From Methylotenera_A sp040079935 (GTDB taxonomy: Bacteria > Pseudomonadota > Gammaproteobacteria > Burkholderiales > Methylophilaceae), in NCBI GenBank assembly GCA_040079935.1, contig JBEBJI010000010.1, positions 1-64,000 of the forward strand: DNA of 64,000 nt, given 5' to 3'. Numbering within the stretch: the stretch's first letter is position 1; each line of letters opens with the position of its first letter. The notes under the pieces are model-generated. The model had not been told where the DNA came from. It made no database searches and saw only the letters and a list, made by a program, of their open reading frames with translations. The translations under genes were made by a program, and so were the position numbers. Positions 31,503-41,015 of this stretch are shown here, in pieces.

Positions 31503-34500
31503 ATGACAGCCCAAACTTCAGCTACCGAAACCCATCTCCGCGAATTGCTTGCCCAACGCATCCTTATTTTGGATGGTGCTATGGGCACGATGATTCAGCG
31601 CTATAAGCTGACTGAGGCAGATTATCGTGGCGATAGATTTAAAGACTTCGCCGCGCCAGCAGGCCAGCGCGAGTTGTTTGTAAAAGGTAATAACGAGCTG
31701 TTAAGCCTGACGCAGCCGCAAATCATTCAAGAAATTCACGAGCAATATTTAGCTGCGGGCGCGGATATTATCGAGACCAACACCTTCGGCGCGACTAGCG
31801 TGGCGCAAGATGATTACCACATGGCGCATTTGGTGCACGAGATGAACGTGCAATCCGCAAAACTTGCCAAAGCGGCTTGCCAAAAGTACAGCACGCCGGA
31901 TAAACCGCGCTTTGTGGCGGGCGCGCTTGGGCCAACACCCAAAACCGCCAGCATTTCGCCCGATGTGAATAACCCCGCCGCACGCAACGTGAATTTTGAC
32001 CAGTTGGTGAGCGCTTACTTGGAGCAAACGCGGGCATTGGTTGAAGGCGGCGCGGATATTTTAATGGTGGAAACTATTTTCGATACGCTTAATTGCAAAG
32101 CGGCTTTGTTCGCGATTGATACGTTTTTTGAAGAAGTTGGCTACAAATTGCCGATTATGATTTCCGGTACGGTCACCGATGCTTCTGGCCGCATATTATC
32201 TGGCCAAACAGTGACAGCATTTTGGAACTCGGTGCGCCACGCCAAACCGCTCACTATTGGCCTCAATTGTGCGCTGGGGGCAACTTTGATGCGGCCGTAT
32301 GCAGAAGAAATATCCAAAATTGCCGATACTTTTGTGTGCATTTACCCCAACGCGGGTTTGCCGAACCCGATGTCTGATACGGGTTTTGATGAAACACCTG
32401 AAATTACCTCAAACCTGGTGAAAGAGTTTGCCGAGAGCGGCTTTGTGAATATCGTTGGCGGTTGCTGCGGGACTACACCGCCACATATTAACGCGATTTA
32501 CGAACAAGTGAAAAATATCGCGCCAAGAAGAGTGCCCCAGCAGCCAATATCCATGCGCCTTGCAGGCCTAGAGCCTTTTATCGTTGATGAAAGTTCTTTA
32601 TTCGTCAACGTCGGCGAGCGCACCAATGTTACGGGTAGTAAAGCTTTTGCGCGGCTGATTATTAATGAGCAATATGAAGAAGCATTAAGCGTGGCGCGTC
32701 AGCAGGTGGAAAACGGCGCGCAGGTCATCGACATTAACATGGACGAAGGCATGTTGGATGCCGTTAAAGCGATGACGCACTTTTTAAACTTAATTGCATC
32801 TGAACCTGATATTGCGCGTGTTCCAGTGATGATTGACTCATCTAAATGGAGCGTGATTGAGGCTGGGCTTAAGTGTGTGCAGGGCAAATCGATTGTGAAC
32901 TCTATATCGATGAAAGAAGGCGAAGCAGAGTTTCTACGCCAAGCCAAGTTGTGTCGCCGTTATGGCGCGGCGGTGATTGTGATGGCGTTTGATGAAAAAG
33001 GTCAAGCGGATACTTTTGCGCGCAAAACGGAGATTTGCAAACGCGCTTACGACTTGCTGGTGGCGCAAGGTTTTCCACCAGAAGATATTATTTTCGACCC
33101 CAACATTTTTGCCATCGCCACGGGTATTGAAGAACACAATAATTACGCGGTGGATTTTATTGAGGCGACGCGCTGGATTAAGCAAAATTTGCCGCACGCC
33201 AAAATTTCGGGCGGCGTTTCTAATGTGAGTTTTAGCTTTCGCGGCAACGACCCAGCGCGCGAGGCGATTCACACGGTGTTTCTCTACCATGCCATCAAAG
33301 CTGGCATGACCATGGGCATAGTCAACGCGGGCATGATGGGCATTTATGATGACTTGCCAGCTGAATTAAAAGAGCGCGTAGAAGATGTGGTGTTGAATCG
33401 TCGTCCGGATGCCACTGAGCGCATGATTGAAATCGCAGGCACATTAGTAGCTGGGGGCAAAAAAGAAGCTGCAACGCTGGAATGGCGCGGCACGCCAGAA
33501 AACCCCGTAAGTGTGAATAAGCGGTTGGAACACGCCATGGTGCATGGAATAACGGATTACATTGTGGCAGACACTGAAGAAGCACGTGTGGCGGTGGAGG
33601 CTAGTGGCGGTCGTCCAATTCATGTCATAGAAGGCCCGCTCATGGATGGCATGAACGTGGTCGGCGATTTATTTGGCCAAGGCAAAATGTTTTTGCCGCA
33701 AGTGGTGAAATCTGCCCGCGTCATGAAAACCGCCGTGGCGCATTTAATCCCGTTTATTGAGGCCGAAAAAGCCGCCGAGCAAGCGCGCACGGGCGTTGTG
33801 GCTAAACCTAAAGGAAAAATCGTCATCGCCACCGTGAAGGGCGATGTGCATGATATTGGCAAAAATATTGTGAGCGTGGTGCTGCAATGCAATAATTTTG
33901 AAGTGGTGAATATGGGCGTAATGGTGCCAGCTGCTGAGATTTTGGCCATGGCCAAAGCCGAAAATGCCGATATTATTGGCTTGAGCGGCCTGATTACGCC
34001 AAGCTTAGAGGAAATGTCTTACATTGCAAAAGAAATGCAGCGCGACCCATTTTTCCAAAGCCAGCAAATGCCGCTATTAATCGGCGGTGCGACCACGTCG
34101 CGCGCGCATACGGCGGTGAAAATAGCGCCGCATTACGATGGTCCAATCGTCTATGTGCCAGATGCATCGCGCTCGGTTTCGGTGATGCAAAATCTGCTCA
34201 CGCCAGAAACGCGCGGCGCGTATTTGGCCGAGATTCAGGCTGATTATCAAAAAGCGCGTACCCAGCATGCCAATAAAAAAGGCGTGCCAATGCTCAACAT
34301 TGCGGATGCGCGTAAAAATAAAGCCAAACTTGATTTTACAGGTGAAAATACGCCTGTGAAGCCCAAGTTTATTGGTCGGCGCGTACTTAACAACATCGAT
34401 TTAATTTCTATCGCCCAGTTTATCGATTGGGCGCCATTTTTCCAAACTTGGGATTTAGCAGGCGCTTACCCTGCCATTTTGAAGGACGCAGTAGTCGGCG

Positions 34501-35270
34501 AGGCAGCGACCAAGGTTTATAACGAAGCGCGTGCCATGTTGAAAAAAATCATCGATGGGCGCTGGTTTACCGCCAATGGTGTCGTCGCGCTTATGCCTGC
34601 CAATCGTGTGAATGACGACGACATTGAAATTTACACGGACGAAACGCGTAGCGAAATTGCATTCACTTATTATGGTTTGCGCCAGCAAAGTGAAAAACCA
34701 GTGATAGACGGCGTAGCGCGCCCTAATCAGTGCTTGGCGGATTTTATTGCGCCTAAAGGCACTGAGGATTACATCGGCCTGTTTGCGGTGACCGCTGGCA
34801 TCAACATCGAAAAACATTTAGAAAAATTTGAAGCCGCGCACGACGATTACAGCAGCATTATGCTAAAAGCGTTGGCGGATAGACTGGCGGAGGCATTTGC
34901 AGAATACCTGCATCACCGCGTGCGTATTGACTTCTGGGGCTATGCTAAAGATGAAGATTTAAACAGTGATGAGATGATTAAAGAGCATTATCGCGGCATC
35001 CGCCCTGCGCCTGGCTATCCCGCCTGCCCAGATCACACGGTAAAGGCTGATATGTTCAAATTGTTGCAGTGTGACGAAATTGGCATGACGCTAACAGAGA
35101 GCTTTGCCATGATGCCCGCAGCCTCGGTTTCAGGCTTTTATTTCGCGCACAAAGAGGCCAAATATTTTAGCGTGGATAAAATCGGCAATGACCAGCTGGA
35201 AGATATGGCGAAACGTCGAAACTTGCCAAAAGACTATTTAGAGCGCTGGCTGGCGCCAAATTTAAGTTAA
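31503..35270 (+). CDS. metH: Methionine synthase, cobalamin-dependent
   Basis: MetH transfers the methyl of methyltetrahydrofolate to homocysteine through cobalamin. Domains in order: the homocysteine/zinc domain (1-330, with IVGGCCGTTPPH holding the zinc cysteines); the folate domain (about 355-640, FVNVGERTNVTGS, VEINMDEGML-like IDINMDEGML, GGVSNVSFSFRGN); the cobalamin domain with DVHDIGKN (His 783 binds cobalt); and the activation domain with RPAPGYPACPDH. 1255 residues is normal. No cobalamin riboswitch was seen upstream. The linker at residues 344-356 is encoded by a diverged copy of the dispersed palindrome, without any length change compared with E. coli MetH. Confidence 0.98.
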   Translation: MTAQTSATETHLRELLAQRILILDGAMGTMIQRYKLTEADYRGDRFKDFAAPAGQRELFVKGNNELLSLTQPQIIQEIHEQYLAAGADIIETNTFGATSVAQDDYHMAHLVHEMNVQSAKLAKAACQKYSTPDKPRFVAGALGPTPKTASISPDVNNPAARNVNFDQLVSAYLEQTRALVEGGADILMVETIFDTLNCKAALFAIDTFFEEVGYKLPIMISGTVTDASGRILSGQTVTAFWNSVRHAKPLTIGLNCALGATLMRPYAEEISKIADTFVCIYPNAGLPNPMSDTGFDETPEITSNLVKEFAESGFVNIVGGCCGTTPPHINAIYEQVKNIAPRRVPQQPISMRLAGLEPFIVDESSLFVNVGERTNVTGSKAFARLIINEQYEEALSVARQQVENGAQVIDINMDEGMLDAVKAMTHFLNLIASEPDIARVPVMIDSSKWSVIEAGLKCVQGKSIVNSISMKEGEAEFLRQAKLCRRYGAAVIVMAFDEKGQADTFARKTEICKRAYDLLVAQGFPPEDIIFDPNIFAIATGIEEHNNYAVDFIEATRWIKQNLPHAKISGGVSNVSFSFRGNDPAREAIHTVFLYHAIKAGMTMGIVNAGMMGIYDDLPAELKERVEDVVLNRRPDATERMIEIAGTLVAGGKKEAATLEWRGTPENPVSVNKRLEHAMVHGITDYIVADTEEARVAVEASGGRPIHVIEGPLMDGMNVVGDLFGQGKMFLPQVVKSARVMKTAVAHLIPFIEAEKAAEQARTGVVAKPKGKIVIATVKGDVHDIGKNIVSVVLQCNNFEVVNMGVMVPAAEILAMAKAENADIIGLSGLITPSLEEMSYIAKEMQRDPFFQSQQMPLLIGGATTSRAHTAVKIAPHYDGPIVYVPDASRSVSVMQNLLTPETRGAYLAEIQADYQKARTQHANKKGVPMLNIADARKNKAKLDFTGENTPVKPKFIGRRVLNNIDLISIAQFIDWAPFFQTWDLAGAYPAILKDAVVGEAATKVYNEARAMLKKIIDGRWFTANGVVALMPANRVNDDDIEIYTDETRSEIAFTYYGLRQQSEKPVIDGVARPNQCLADFIAPKGTEDYIGLFAVTAGINIEKHLEKFEAAHDDYSSIMLKALADRLAEAFAEYLHHRVRIDFWGYAKDEDLNSDEMIKEHYRGIRPAPGYPACPDHTVKADMFKLLQCDEIGMTLTESFAMMPAASVSGFYFAHKEAKYFSVDKIGNDQLEDMAKRRNLPKDYLERWLAPNLS
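32533..32569 (+). repeat. Dispersed palindromic element, diverged copy 6, inside metH
   Basis: The core AATATCCATGC is perfect. The arms differ from the consensus at four and three positions. It reads in frame as V-P-Q-Q-P-I-S-M-R-L-A-G-L, the linker between the homocysteine and folate domains. The frame used is one base offset from that in the other three coding copies. Confidence 0.6.
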
Positions 35271-35283
35271 GAAAATTAATATT

Positions 35284-36672
35284 ATGCACATTCACATTTT
35301 AGGTATTTGCGGTACATTTATGGGCGGCATTGCGGTGCTTGCTAAGCAGGCAGGGCATCGTGTCACGGGCTGCGATGCGAATGTGTATCCGCCAATGAGT
35401 ATACAGCTTGAGGCGCAGGGCACTGAGCTGATTGAAGGTTTTTCGCCGGAGCAAACTCAACTTAAACCCGATATTTACGTGATAGGGAATGTGGTTTCAC
35501 GCGGCAATCCGTTGATGGAGGAAATACTCAATCAAGGTTTACCGTATATCTCTGGCCCGCAATGGTTGGCGGAGAATGTGTTACAAGGTAAGTGGGTACT
35601 GGCGGTAGCAGGTACGCATGGCAAAACTACAACAGCTTCTATGTTGGCTTGGATTTTAGAATATGCAGGCTTGGCGCCAGGTTTTTTAATTGGCGGTGTG
35701 CCAGAGAATTTTGGCGTTTCTGCGCGCTTGCCGCAAACACCAAAACAAGACAGCAAAAGCACATCACCATTTTTTGTCATCGAAGCCGATGAATACGATA
35801 CCGCCTTTTTTGATAAACGCTCCAAATTTGTACATTACCGTCCGCGTACAGCCATTTTGAATAACTTAGAGTTTGACCATGCTGATATTTTTGACGACTT
35901 AGCGGCCATTGAAAAGCAGTTTCATCATTTGGTTCGTACCGTTCCGCAGCAGGGTTTGGTGGTGAGCAACAAACAGGAAAGCTTGGAGCGCGTGATTGCC
36001 AAAGGTTGTTGGAGTAATTTGGAGTTTTTTGGAACGCCTGAAAGTTGGGAAGTGAAAAATGTGGATACACAAGGCCGCTTTGATATATTTTTTAAGGGTG
36101 AGCGTCAAGGCAATTTAAGTTGGGATTTAATGGGCGAACATAACCGCATGAACGCGCTGGCTTGCATCGCGGCGGCGCGCCACGTGGGCATCGCGCCATG
36201 CATCGCGATTGAAGCGTTAAGCGAATTTAAAAACGTAAAACGCCGCATGGAAACTAAGGGCGTGGTGAATAACATCACTGTTTACGATGATTTTGCGCAT
36301 CATCCCACCGCTATCGAGACCACTTTAGCAGGCCTGCGAAGCAAGCTGGATGCGGCTTCCAGCCATGCCAGAATCATAGCGGTTTTAGAGCCGCGCAGTA
36401 ATACCATGAAGCTCGGCGTGATGAAAGATGCGCTACCTGCGAGCTTAAAAAATGCGGATTTGGTGTTTTGCTACGGCGCAAATTTAGGTTGGGACGCTGC
36501 CGAAGCGCTAAAACCTATTGCAAATAAATCCAAAACGTTTGATGATTTGACTATGCTAGTGAGCGAACTTTGCAAAGTTGCACAATCGGGCGACCATATT
36601 CTGGTGATGAGTAATGGCGGCTTTGGTGGCGTGCACCAAAAAATCCTTGATGGACTATTAGGAAAAATATAA
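35284..36672 (+). CDS. mpl: Murein tripeptide ligase Mpl
   Basis: Mpl joins recycled L-Ala-gamma-D-Glu-meso-DAP tripeptide to UDP-MurNAc, salvaging cell-wall peptides. It belongs to the Mur ligase family: MHIHILGICGTFMGGIAVLAKQ at the start (in part), the ATP site AGTHGKTTTASML, the family-specific PENFGVSARLP, EADEYDTAFFDKRSKF with the metal-binding acidic residues, NNLEFDHADIF, and the late DDFAHHPTAIE. The length of 462 is typical. It starts 13 bases after metH and is followed by a TonB-like gene two bases on. Confidence 0.96.
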   Translation: MHIHILGICGTFMGGIAVLAKQAGHRVTGCDANVYPPMSIQLEAQGTELIEGFSPEQTQLKPDIYVIGNVVSRGNPLMEEILNQGLPYISGPQWLAENVLQGKWVLAVAGTHGKTTTASMLAWILEYAGLAPGFLIGGVPENFGVSARLPQTPKQDSKSTSPFFVIEADEYDTAFFDKRSKFVHYRPRTAILNNLEFDHADIFDDLAAIEKQFHHLVRTVPQQGLVVSNKQESLERVIAKGCWSNLEFFGTPESWEVKNVDTQGRFDIFFKGERQGNLSWDLMGEHNRMNALACIAAARHVGIAPCIAIEALSEFKNVKRRMETKGVVNNITVYDDFAHHPTAIETTLAGLRSKLDAASSHARIIAVLEPRSNTMKLGVMKDALPASLKNADLVFCYGANLGWDAAEALKPIANKSKTFDDLTMLVSELCKVAQSGDHILVMSNGGFGGVHQKILDGLLGKI

Positions 36673-36674
36673 GT

Positions 36675-37667
36675 TTGAGCGCAGCACTTAAACAGACTGA
36701 AATAGCAGCATTAGCCGCTTTAGTTAGTAAAGTAAAAACTATTAGCGCCATTGGTGTTGCGATTTGGGTATCGATATTCATCCATGCAGCAATTTTAAGC
36801 GTTAAATTCCAGCCCGAACTTAAAAAACTGGCCGATAAACTGCCCTCGTTGGACGTGGTTTTAGTCAATGCTAAAACCAAAAGCGCACCAGATAAAGCGG
36901 AGTTATTGGCGCAGGCCAATTTAGATCGAGGCGGCAATACCGAAGCAGATCGCAAATTAAAAACCGCGTTGCCTTCGCCCAAAGAGAAAGCCGCAGAAGT
37001 AAAATTAAAGCCAAATTCACAAGCACAAAGTGCAGCGAAATCTGCTAAATTAAAGGCACAAGAAGCGCGTGAACAAAAGCGCGTGGATGAGTTGGAAAAA
37101 CAAGCGCAAGAGCTAATGACACAAGTTGATTCTGTAAAAAAAATAGCTTCTAGCCCGACGCAAAATGCCGCTTCTGCAGAACCTGAGAAGGGTGAGCAGC
37201 AAACGAAGGTAAAATCTCAGCTTAATACGCAAGAGCTGATTACCGCAGCAAGGGAAATAGATAAGCTTGAGGCGCAAATCGCAAAACAACAGGACGAGTA
37301 TCAAAAACGGCCTAAGCGCAAATTTATTGGCGCACGCACTAAGGAATATCGCTTTGCTTTATATGTGGAATCGTGGCGGCAAAAGGTCGAGCGCATCGGC
37401 AATATGAATTACCCAGAGGCAGCAAAAGCGCAAAAGTTATATGGTCAACTCCGCATGACGGTGTCAATTAATGCGGATGGCAGTTTAGAAAGTGTGATTA
37501 TCGATCAGAAATCGAATTATCCCGTGTTGGATGAAGCCGCCAAGCGCATTGTGGAGTTAGCCGCGCCGTATGCGGTTTTTCCAGAAGATATTAAGCATGA
37601 TACCGATATTTTGAGCATTACGCGCACTTGGACATTTACACAAGAAGATTCTCTACAAACCGAATGA
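36675..37667 (+). CDS. TonB-like energy transducer protein, 330 aa
   Basis: One membrane helix (about residues 22-45, IGVAIWVSIFIHAAILSV) anchors it to the inner membrane. A Lys/Ala-rich coiled coil fills 90-215, and the last 90 residues form a TonB C-terminal domain (PEAAKAQKLYGQLRMTVSIN, ADGSLESVIIDQKSNYPVLDEAAKRIV in part). It would span the periplasm to drive outer-membrane receptors. The only good start is the TTG at 36675. No ATG exists in frame until deep inside the protein. ExbB/ExbD are not nearby. It is common after mpl in betaproteobacteria. Confidence 0.85.
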   Translation: MSAALKQTEIAALAALVSKVKTISAIGVAIWVSIFIHAAILSVKFQPELKKLADKLPSLDVVLVNAKTKSAPDKAELLAQANLDRGGNTEADRKLKTALPSPKEKAAEVKLKPNSQAQSAAKSAKLKAQEAREQKRVDELEKQAQELMTQVDSVKKIASSPTQNAASAEPEKGEQQTKVKSQLNTQELITAAREIDKLEAQIAKQQDEYQKRPKRKFIGARTKEYRFALYVESWRQKVERIGNMNYPEAAKAQKLYGQLRMTVSINADGSLESVIIDQKSNYPVLDEAAKRIVELAAPYAVFPEDIKHDTDILSITRTWTFTQEDSLQTE

Positions 37668-37975
37668 CAAACTTTTATCAATACCATGTATTTTTCTGCC
37701 TAAATCAACGCGAAAACGGCGAGGCTTGCTGTGCGGATAAGGGCACAGAGGCGGCTTTTGATCACATGAAAGCGCGTGTAAAAAAGCTGGGTTTGAGTGG
37801 CGAAAGCAAGGTGCGGATCAACCGTTCTGGTTGCTTGGATAGATGCGGCTTAGGGCCAATTTTGGTGATTTATCCACAAGCGATTTGGTACACTTTTGTG
37901 GATGCTGATGATATAGATGAAATTATCGAAAGCCATTTAGTGAATGGAAAAGTGGTGGAGCGGCTGGTAGTTTAG
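37664..37975 (+). CDS. Thioredoxin-like [2Fe-2S] ferredoxin, 103 aa
   Basis: The protein has the thioredoxin-fold ferredoxin cysteine pattern: FFCLNQRENGEACCAD supplies the first ligands, and NRSGCLDRCGLGPILVIYP the last pair. This matches the short (2Fe-2S) proteins found in many betaproteobacteria. It likely transfers electrons in the cytoplasm. Partners are not known. I start it at the ATG at 37664, which overlaps the stop of the TonB-like gene by 4 bases (ATGA). Its own stop overlaps the convergent HIT gene end by 4 bases. Confidence 0.88.
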   Translation: MTNFYQYHVFFCLNQRENGEACCADKGTEAAFDHMKARVKKLGLSGESKVRINRSGCLDRCGLGPILVIYPQAIWYTFVDADDIDEIIESHLVNGKVVERLVV

Positions 37976-38406
37976 TTAGCCAAAGCGCATTCAACATGCG
38001 CTTTTATTTTGTCTTTAAACGATAAAATAGATGCCCTGGAAGGTCCATGGATAATGGGCTGCAGGGCATCTTTTCTAGCTTCCCCCCAATGCGAATTAGG
38101 AAAATGTTTGTCATCTTTAAACCGAGGAATGATGTGCCAGTGTAAATGTGGTGTTTTGTTTCCCAAACTGGCTAAGTTGATTTTATCGGGTTGAATAATT
38201 TCGCGCATCGCGGTTTCTAACGCAAACACCACTTTCATCAAACGTGCGCGGTCAGACGGCGCTAAATCAGTCATTTCTTTGACGTGTTCAACCAGTTCCA
38301 CACGGCAATACGCGGGATAATCTTTGTCATCGAGTAGCACGACACGGCAAAAATCATCTTGCCACAAAATCTCATGTAGCGTTGGTTGGCATAAATCACA
38401 AGTCAT
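37972..38406 (-). CDS. HIT-family nucleotide hydrolase with repeat-derived insert, 144 aa
   Basis: The histidine triad is visible as TPHLHWHIIPR near residue 95, with the N-terminal CDLCQPTLHEILWQDD typical of bacterial HIT proteins that act on nucleotide phosphoramidates or dinucleoside polyphosphates. Residues about 113-125 (DALQPIIHGPSRA) are encoded by a copy of the dispersed palindrome. Homologues usually have a short linker there before a C-terminal helix, so this is an insertion or replacement. It lies upstream of nothing else on the minus strand and begins immediately after nadA (1-base overlap). Confidence 0.88.
   Translation of the reverse strand: MTCDLCQPTLHEILWQDDFCRVVLLDDKDYPAYCRVELVEHVKEMTDLAPSDRARLMKVVFALETAMREIIQPDKINLASLGNKTPHLHWHIIPRFKDDKHFPNSHWGEARKDALQPIIHGPSRASILSFKDKIKAHVECALAN
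38032..38068 (-). repeat. Dispersed palindromic element, copy 7, inside the HIT gene
   Basis: On the minus strand the core reads ATTATCCATGG, with two changes, and the arms differ at two and three positions. It encodes A-L-Q-P-I-I-H-G-P-S-R-A in frame with the HIT protein, which shows it is tolerated as coding sequence. Confidence 0.82.
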
Positions 38407-39518
38407 TAAGAAGCAGCAAGCATGCGGTCTAGTGTCAATTTTGCCAATTTCGCATCGTGCGCAGGCACTTTAATTTGGTTGACTACATTGCCTTCGGCCA
38501 AGTTTTCTAGCGTCCAAGCCAAATGCTGCGGGTCAATCCTCGCCATGGTTGAGCATTCGCACACCACGTGGCTCATAAACTGGACATGTTTGCCTTGCGG
38601 TTTCATTTGTTCGGCTAGACGGGTTACCAAGTTCAACTCTGTACCGACCAGCCATTTGGTGTTGGGAGCGGCCTCAGTGACAGTTTTTAAAATGTATTCG
38701 GTCGAGCCGACAAAGTCAGAGTTCAAACACACTTCAAACGGCGCTTCTGGGTGCGAAATTACATGGCCGTCAGGATGTAATTTGCGGAAATGCTCAATAT
38801 TTTGCAGACGGAACATTTGATGCACCGCGCAGTGACCTTTCCACAGCAAAATTTTTGCGTTTTTAATCTGTTCTTCTGTTAAACCACCCATCGGTTGGTC
38901 GGGATCCCAAATCGGCATTTGCTCGAGCGGAATACCCATTTTATGACCACTCCAACGACCTAGATTTTGGTCAGGAAAAAACAACACTTTTTCGCGTTGC
39001 TTAAAGCTCCAGTCTAAAATTTTAGGCGCGTTGGTGCTAGTGCACACAATGCCTCCATGCTCGCCGCAAAACGCTTTTAAATCAGCGGCGGAGTTAATGT
39101 AAGTGACTGGCGTAATCGTTTCATCAAAATTCAGCACTTTGCTGAGTTCGCGATAGCTCCGCTCTACTTTGGCTAAATTCGCCATATCCGCCATGCTGCA
39201 GCCAGCAGCAAGGTCTGGTAGTACGACAATTTGCTCGGGTCGGCTTAAAATATCCGCCACTTCTGCCATAAAATGCACGCCTAAAAACACGATAAATTCG
39301 GCATCTAAATCTTCACAATATTTAGATAATTTAAGTGAATCGCCCGTAAAATCGGCATGGCGATATACACTTTCGTGTTGATAGTGATGACCTAAAATCA
39401 CCAAACGTTTGCCGAGTTTATTGCGCGCAGCAATAATGCTACGCTGACAGTTTGCGTCTTCTACTGTTTGGTATTTCTCAAATTTTATTGGTATTGATTT
39501 AATGGCTTCGGGTTGCAT
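38406..39518 (-). CDS. nadA: Quinolinate synthase NadA
   Basis: NadA condenses iminoaspartate with dihydroxyacetone phosphate to quinolinate, the de novo NAD precursor, using a [4Fe-4S] cluster. The family features are AARNKLGKRLVILGHHYQHE, FTGDSLKLSKYCEDLDAEFIVFLGVHFMAE (in part), LPDLAAGCSMADMA with one cluster cysteine, CTSTNAPKILDW, LLWKGHCAVHQMF and VVCECSTMARIDPQHL with another. At 370 residues it is the long betaproteobacterial type. It overlaps the HIT gene by one base and follows nudB closely. Confidence 0.97.
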   Translation of the reverse strand: MQPEAIKSIPIKFEKYQTVEDANCQRSIIAARNKLGKRLVILGHHYQHESVYRHADFTGDSLKLSKYCEDLDAEFIVFLGVHFMAEVADILSRPEQIVVLPDLAAGCSMADMANLAKVERSYRELSKVLNFDETITPVTYINSAADLKAFCGEHGGIVCTSTNAPKILDWSFKQREKVLFFPDQNLGRWSGHKMGIPLEQMPIWDPDQPMGGLTEEQIKNAKILLWKGHCAVHQMFRLQNIEHFRKLHPDGHVISHPEAPFEVCLNSDFVGSTEYILKTVTEAAPNTKWLVGTELNLVTRLAEQMKPQGKHVQFMSHVVCECSTMARIDPQHLAWTLENLAEGNVVNQIKVPAHDAKLAKLTLDRMLAAS

Positions 39519-39528
39519 AGTCGTAATT

Positions 39529-39993
39529 TTATAACTTTAAGTTGTATCTTTCACCTAATCTTTTTAATGCATCTACATTCGTCCAGCTAAACACACGTGT
39601 TGCTGCCTCACGCCAATCAACCCATTCATAGCGCACATGCTCGTTTAGGGCTAGTTTGATGGATAATTTTGTAGGAAGTTCTAAGCCAAAAAGATGTTCC
39701 GTGTTTTCTACCACGCCAGGCGCATAACGATAGCGCCAATGCGGATAAATTTCATACACGTTCGAAGCTTGCCAATCTTGCAAATTATATAGCGTGGCAT
39801 CCAACCCAGTTTCCTCATGCACCTCGCGAATCGCCGCTTGCAGCGGTGTTTCATTACTTTCTATACTACCAGTAACCGATTGCCAAAACCCCGCTTTATC
39901 AGCGCGCTCCATGATTAGCACTTGCAAGTCTTGTGTTCGTACATTTTGGGTGTAAATCAGCACCAATGCAGAGATGGGTGTTTTGTAATTCAA
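39529..39993 (-). CDS. nudB: Dihydroneopterin triphosphate diphosphatase NudB
   Basis: This Nudix hydrolase takes pyrophosphate off dihydroneopterin triphosphate in folate synthesis. The Nudix box GX5EX7REUXEEXGU is seen as GSIESNETPLQAAIREVHEETGLDA (positions 42-66, quoted in part), and the region KAGFWQSVTGSIE is family typical. The length of 154 residues is normal. Its start overlaps the end of ispH by 4 bases. The two are probably co-transcribed with nadA, which begins 10 bases after its stop. Confidence 0.93.
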   Translation of the reverse strand: MNYKTPISALVLIYTQNVRTQDLQVLIMERADKAGFWQSVTGSIESNETPLQAAIREVHEETGLDATLYNLQDWQASNVYEIYPHWRYRYAPGVVENTEHLFGLELPTKLSIKLALNEHVRYEWVDWREAATRVFSWTNVDALKRLGERYNLKL

Positions 39994-40994
39994 TGCGATG
40001 TGTTATTGGCTGCAGAAGTTAAATTTTTAGGGAGCTGAAAAATGACATTTTCAACTACGCCGTGCAGTTCTTGTACTTCATTCGCACCTAAAGTTTGCAG
40101 TTTCGCAATTACTTCTTTTACCAAAATTTCTGGCGCAGAGGCTCCTGCTGAAACACCGATTTTGGTTTTGCCTACTAGCCATTCAGCTTTTAAGTGGCTG
40201 GCGTTATCCACCATGTAGGCTTCAACGCCTTGATTTTGCGCGACTTCACGCAAGCGATTAGAATTAGAGCTATTTGGTGAGCCAACGATAATGACTAAAT
40301 CGCAATCTTTCGCCATAATTTTTACCGCATCTTGGCGATTTTGCGTTGCGTAGCAAATATCATCGCTTTTAGGCGCATGGATATTGGGGAAGCGTTGATG
40401 CAGCGCATTAATTACCAAAGTAGCATCGTCCATCGAAAGCGTTGTTTGCGTGACGAACGCCAATTTATCAGCATCTTTTACGCTTAATTTGGCCACGTCT
40501 TCAGGCGTCTCCACCAAGTACATGCCTTGTTCAGACTGTCCCATCGTGCCCTCCACTTCAGGATGACCCTTGTGCCCTATCATCACAATTTCCATACCCG
40601 CTTTGCGCATTTTGGCGACTTCAATATGTACTTTTGTGACCAAAGGACAAGTAGCGTCAAAGGCAGTCAAATCGCGGCTTTCAGCCTCGGCACGGATCGC
40701 TTTTGATACGCCATGCGCGCTAAAAATGACCGTGCTGCCAGCGGGGATTTTATCGAGCTCATTGACAAAAATTGCACCTTTTGCTCGCAATTCATCCACC
40801 ACAAATTTGTTGTGGACAACTTCGTTGCGCACATAAATTGGCGCGCCAAATTTTTCTAGCGCTTGCTCGACAATAATAATGGCGCGGTCAACGCCAGCGC
40901 AAAAGCCGCGCGGGTTGGCGAGCACTATATTCGCTTGCAAGTCAGTTTTTTGTTTCAAATTCAAATCGTTATCTCGTTTGATATATAATTGCAC
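39990..40994 (-). CDS. ispH: 4-hydroxy-3-methylbut-2-enyl diphosphate reductase IspH (LytB)
   Basis: IspH makes IPP and DMAPP in the last step of the MEP isoprenoid pathway with an iron-sulfur cluster. Its three cluster cysteines are visible in NPRGFCAGVDRAI, FDATCPLVTKVHIEV and DICYATQNRQDA. IFSAHGVSKAIRAEAE and VGSPNSSNSNRLREVA are also typical. The first 20 residues are rather long and charged. The ATG at 40994 is the best choice, but a downstream start is possible. It is 334 residues and lies just upstream of nudB. Confidence 0.96.
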   Translation of the reverse strand: MQLYIKRDNDLNLKQKTDLQANIVLANPRGFCAGVDRAIIIVEQALEKFGAPIYVRNEVVHNKFVVDELRAKGAIFVNELDKIPAGSTVIFSAHGVSKAIRAEAESRDLTAFDATCPLVTKVHIEVAKMRKAGMEIVMIGHKGHPEVEGTMGQSEQGMYLVETPEDVAKLSVKDADKLAFVTQTTLSMDDATLVINALHQRFPNIHAPKSDDICYATQNRQDAVKIMAKDCDLVIIVGSPNSSNSNRLREVAQNQGVEAYMVDNASHLKAEWLVGKTKIGVSAGASAPEILVKEVIAKLQTLGANEVQELHGVVENVIFQLPKNLTSAANNTSH

Positions 40995-41015
40995 AAATTT
41001 TTAAATTCTACTGAT

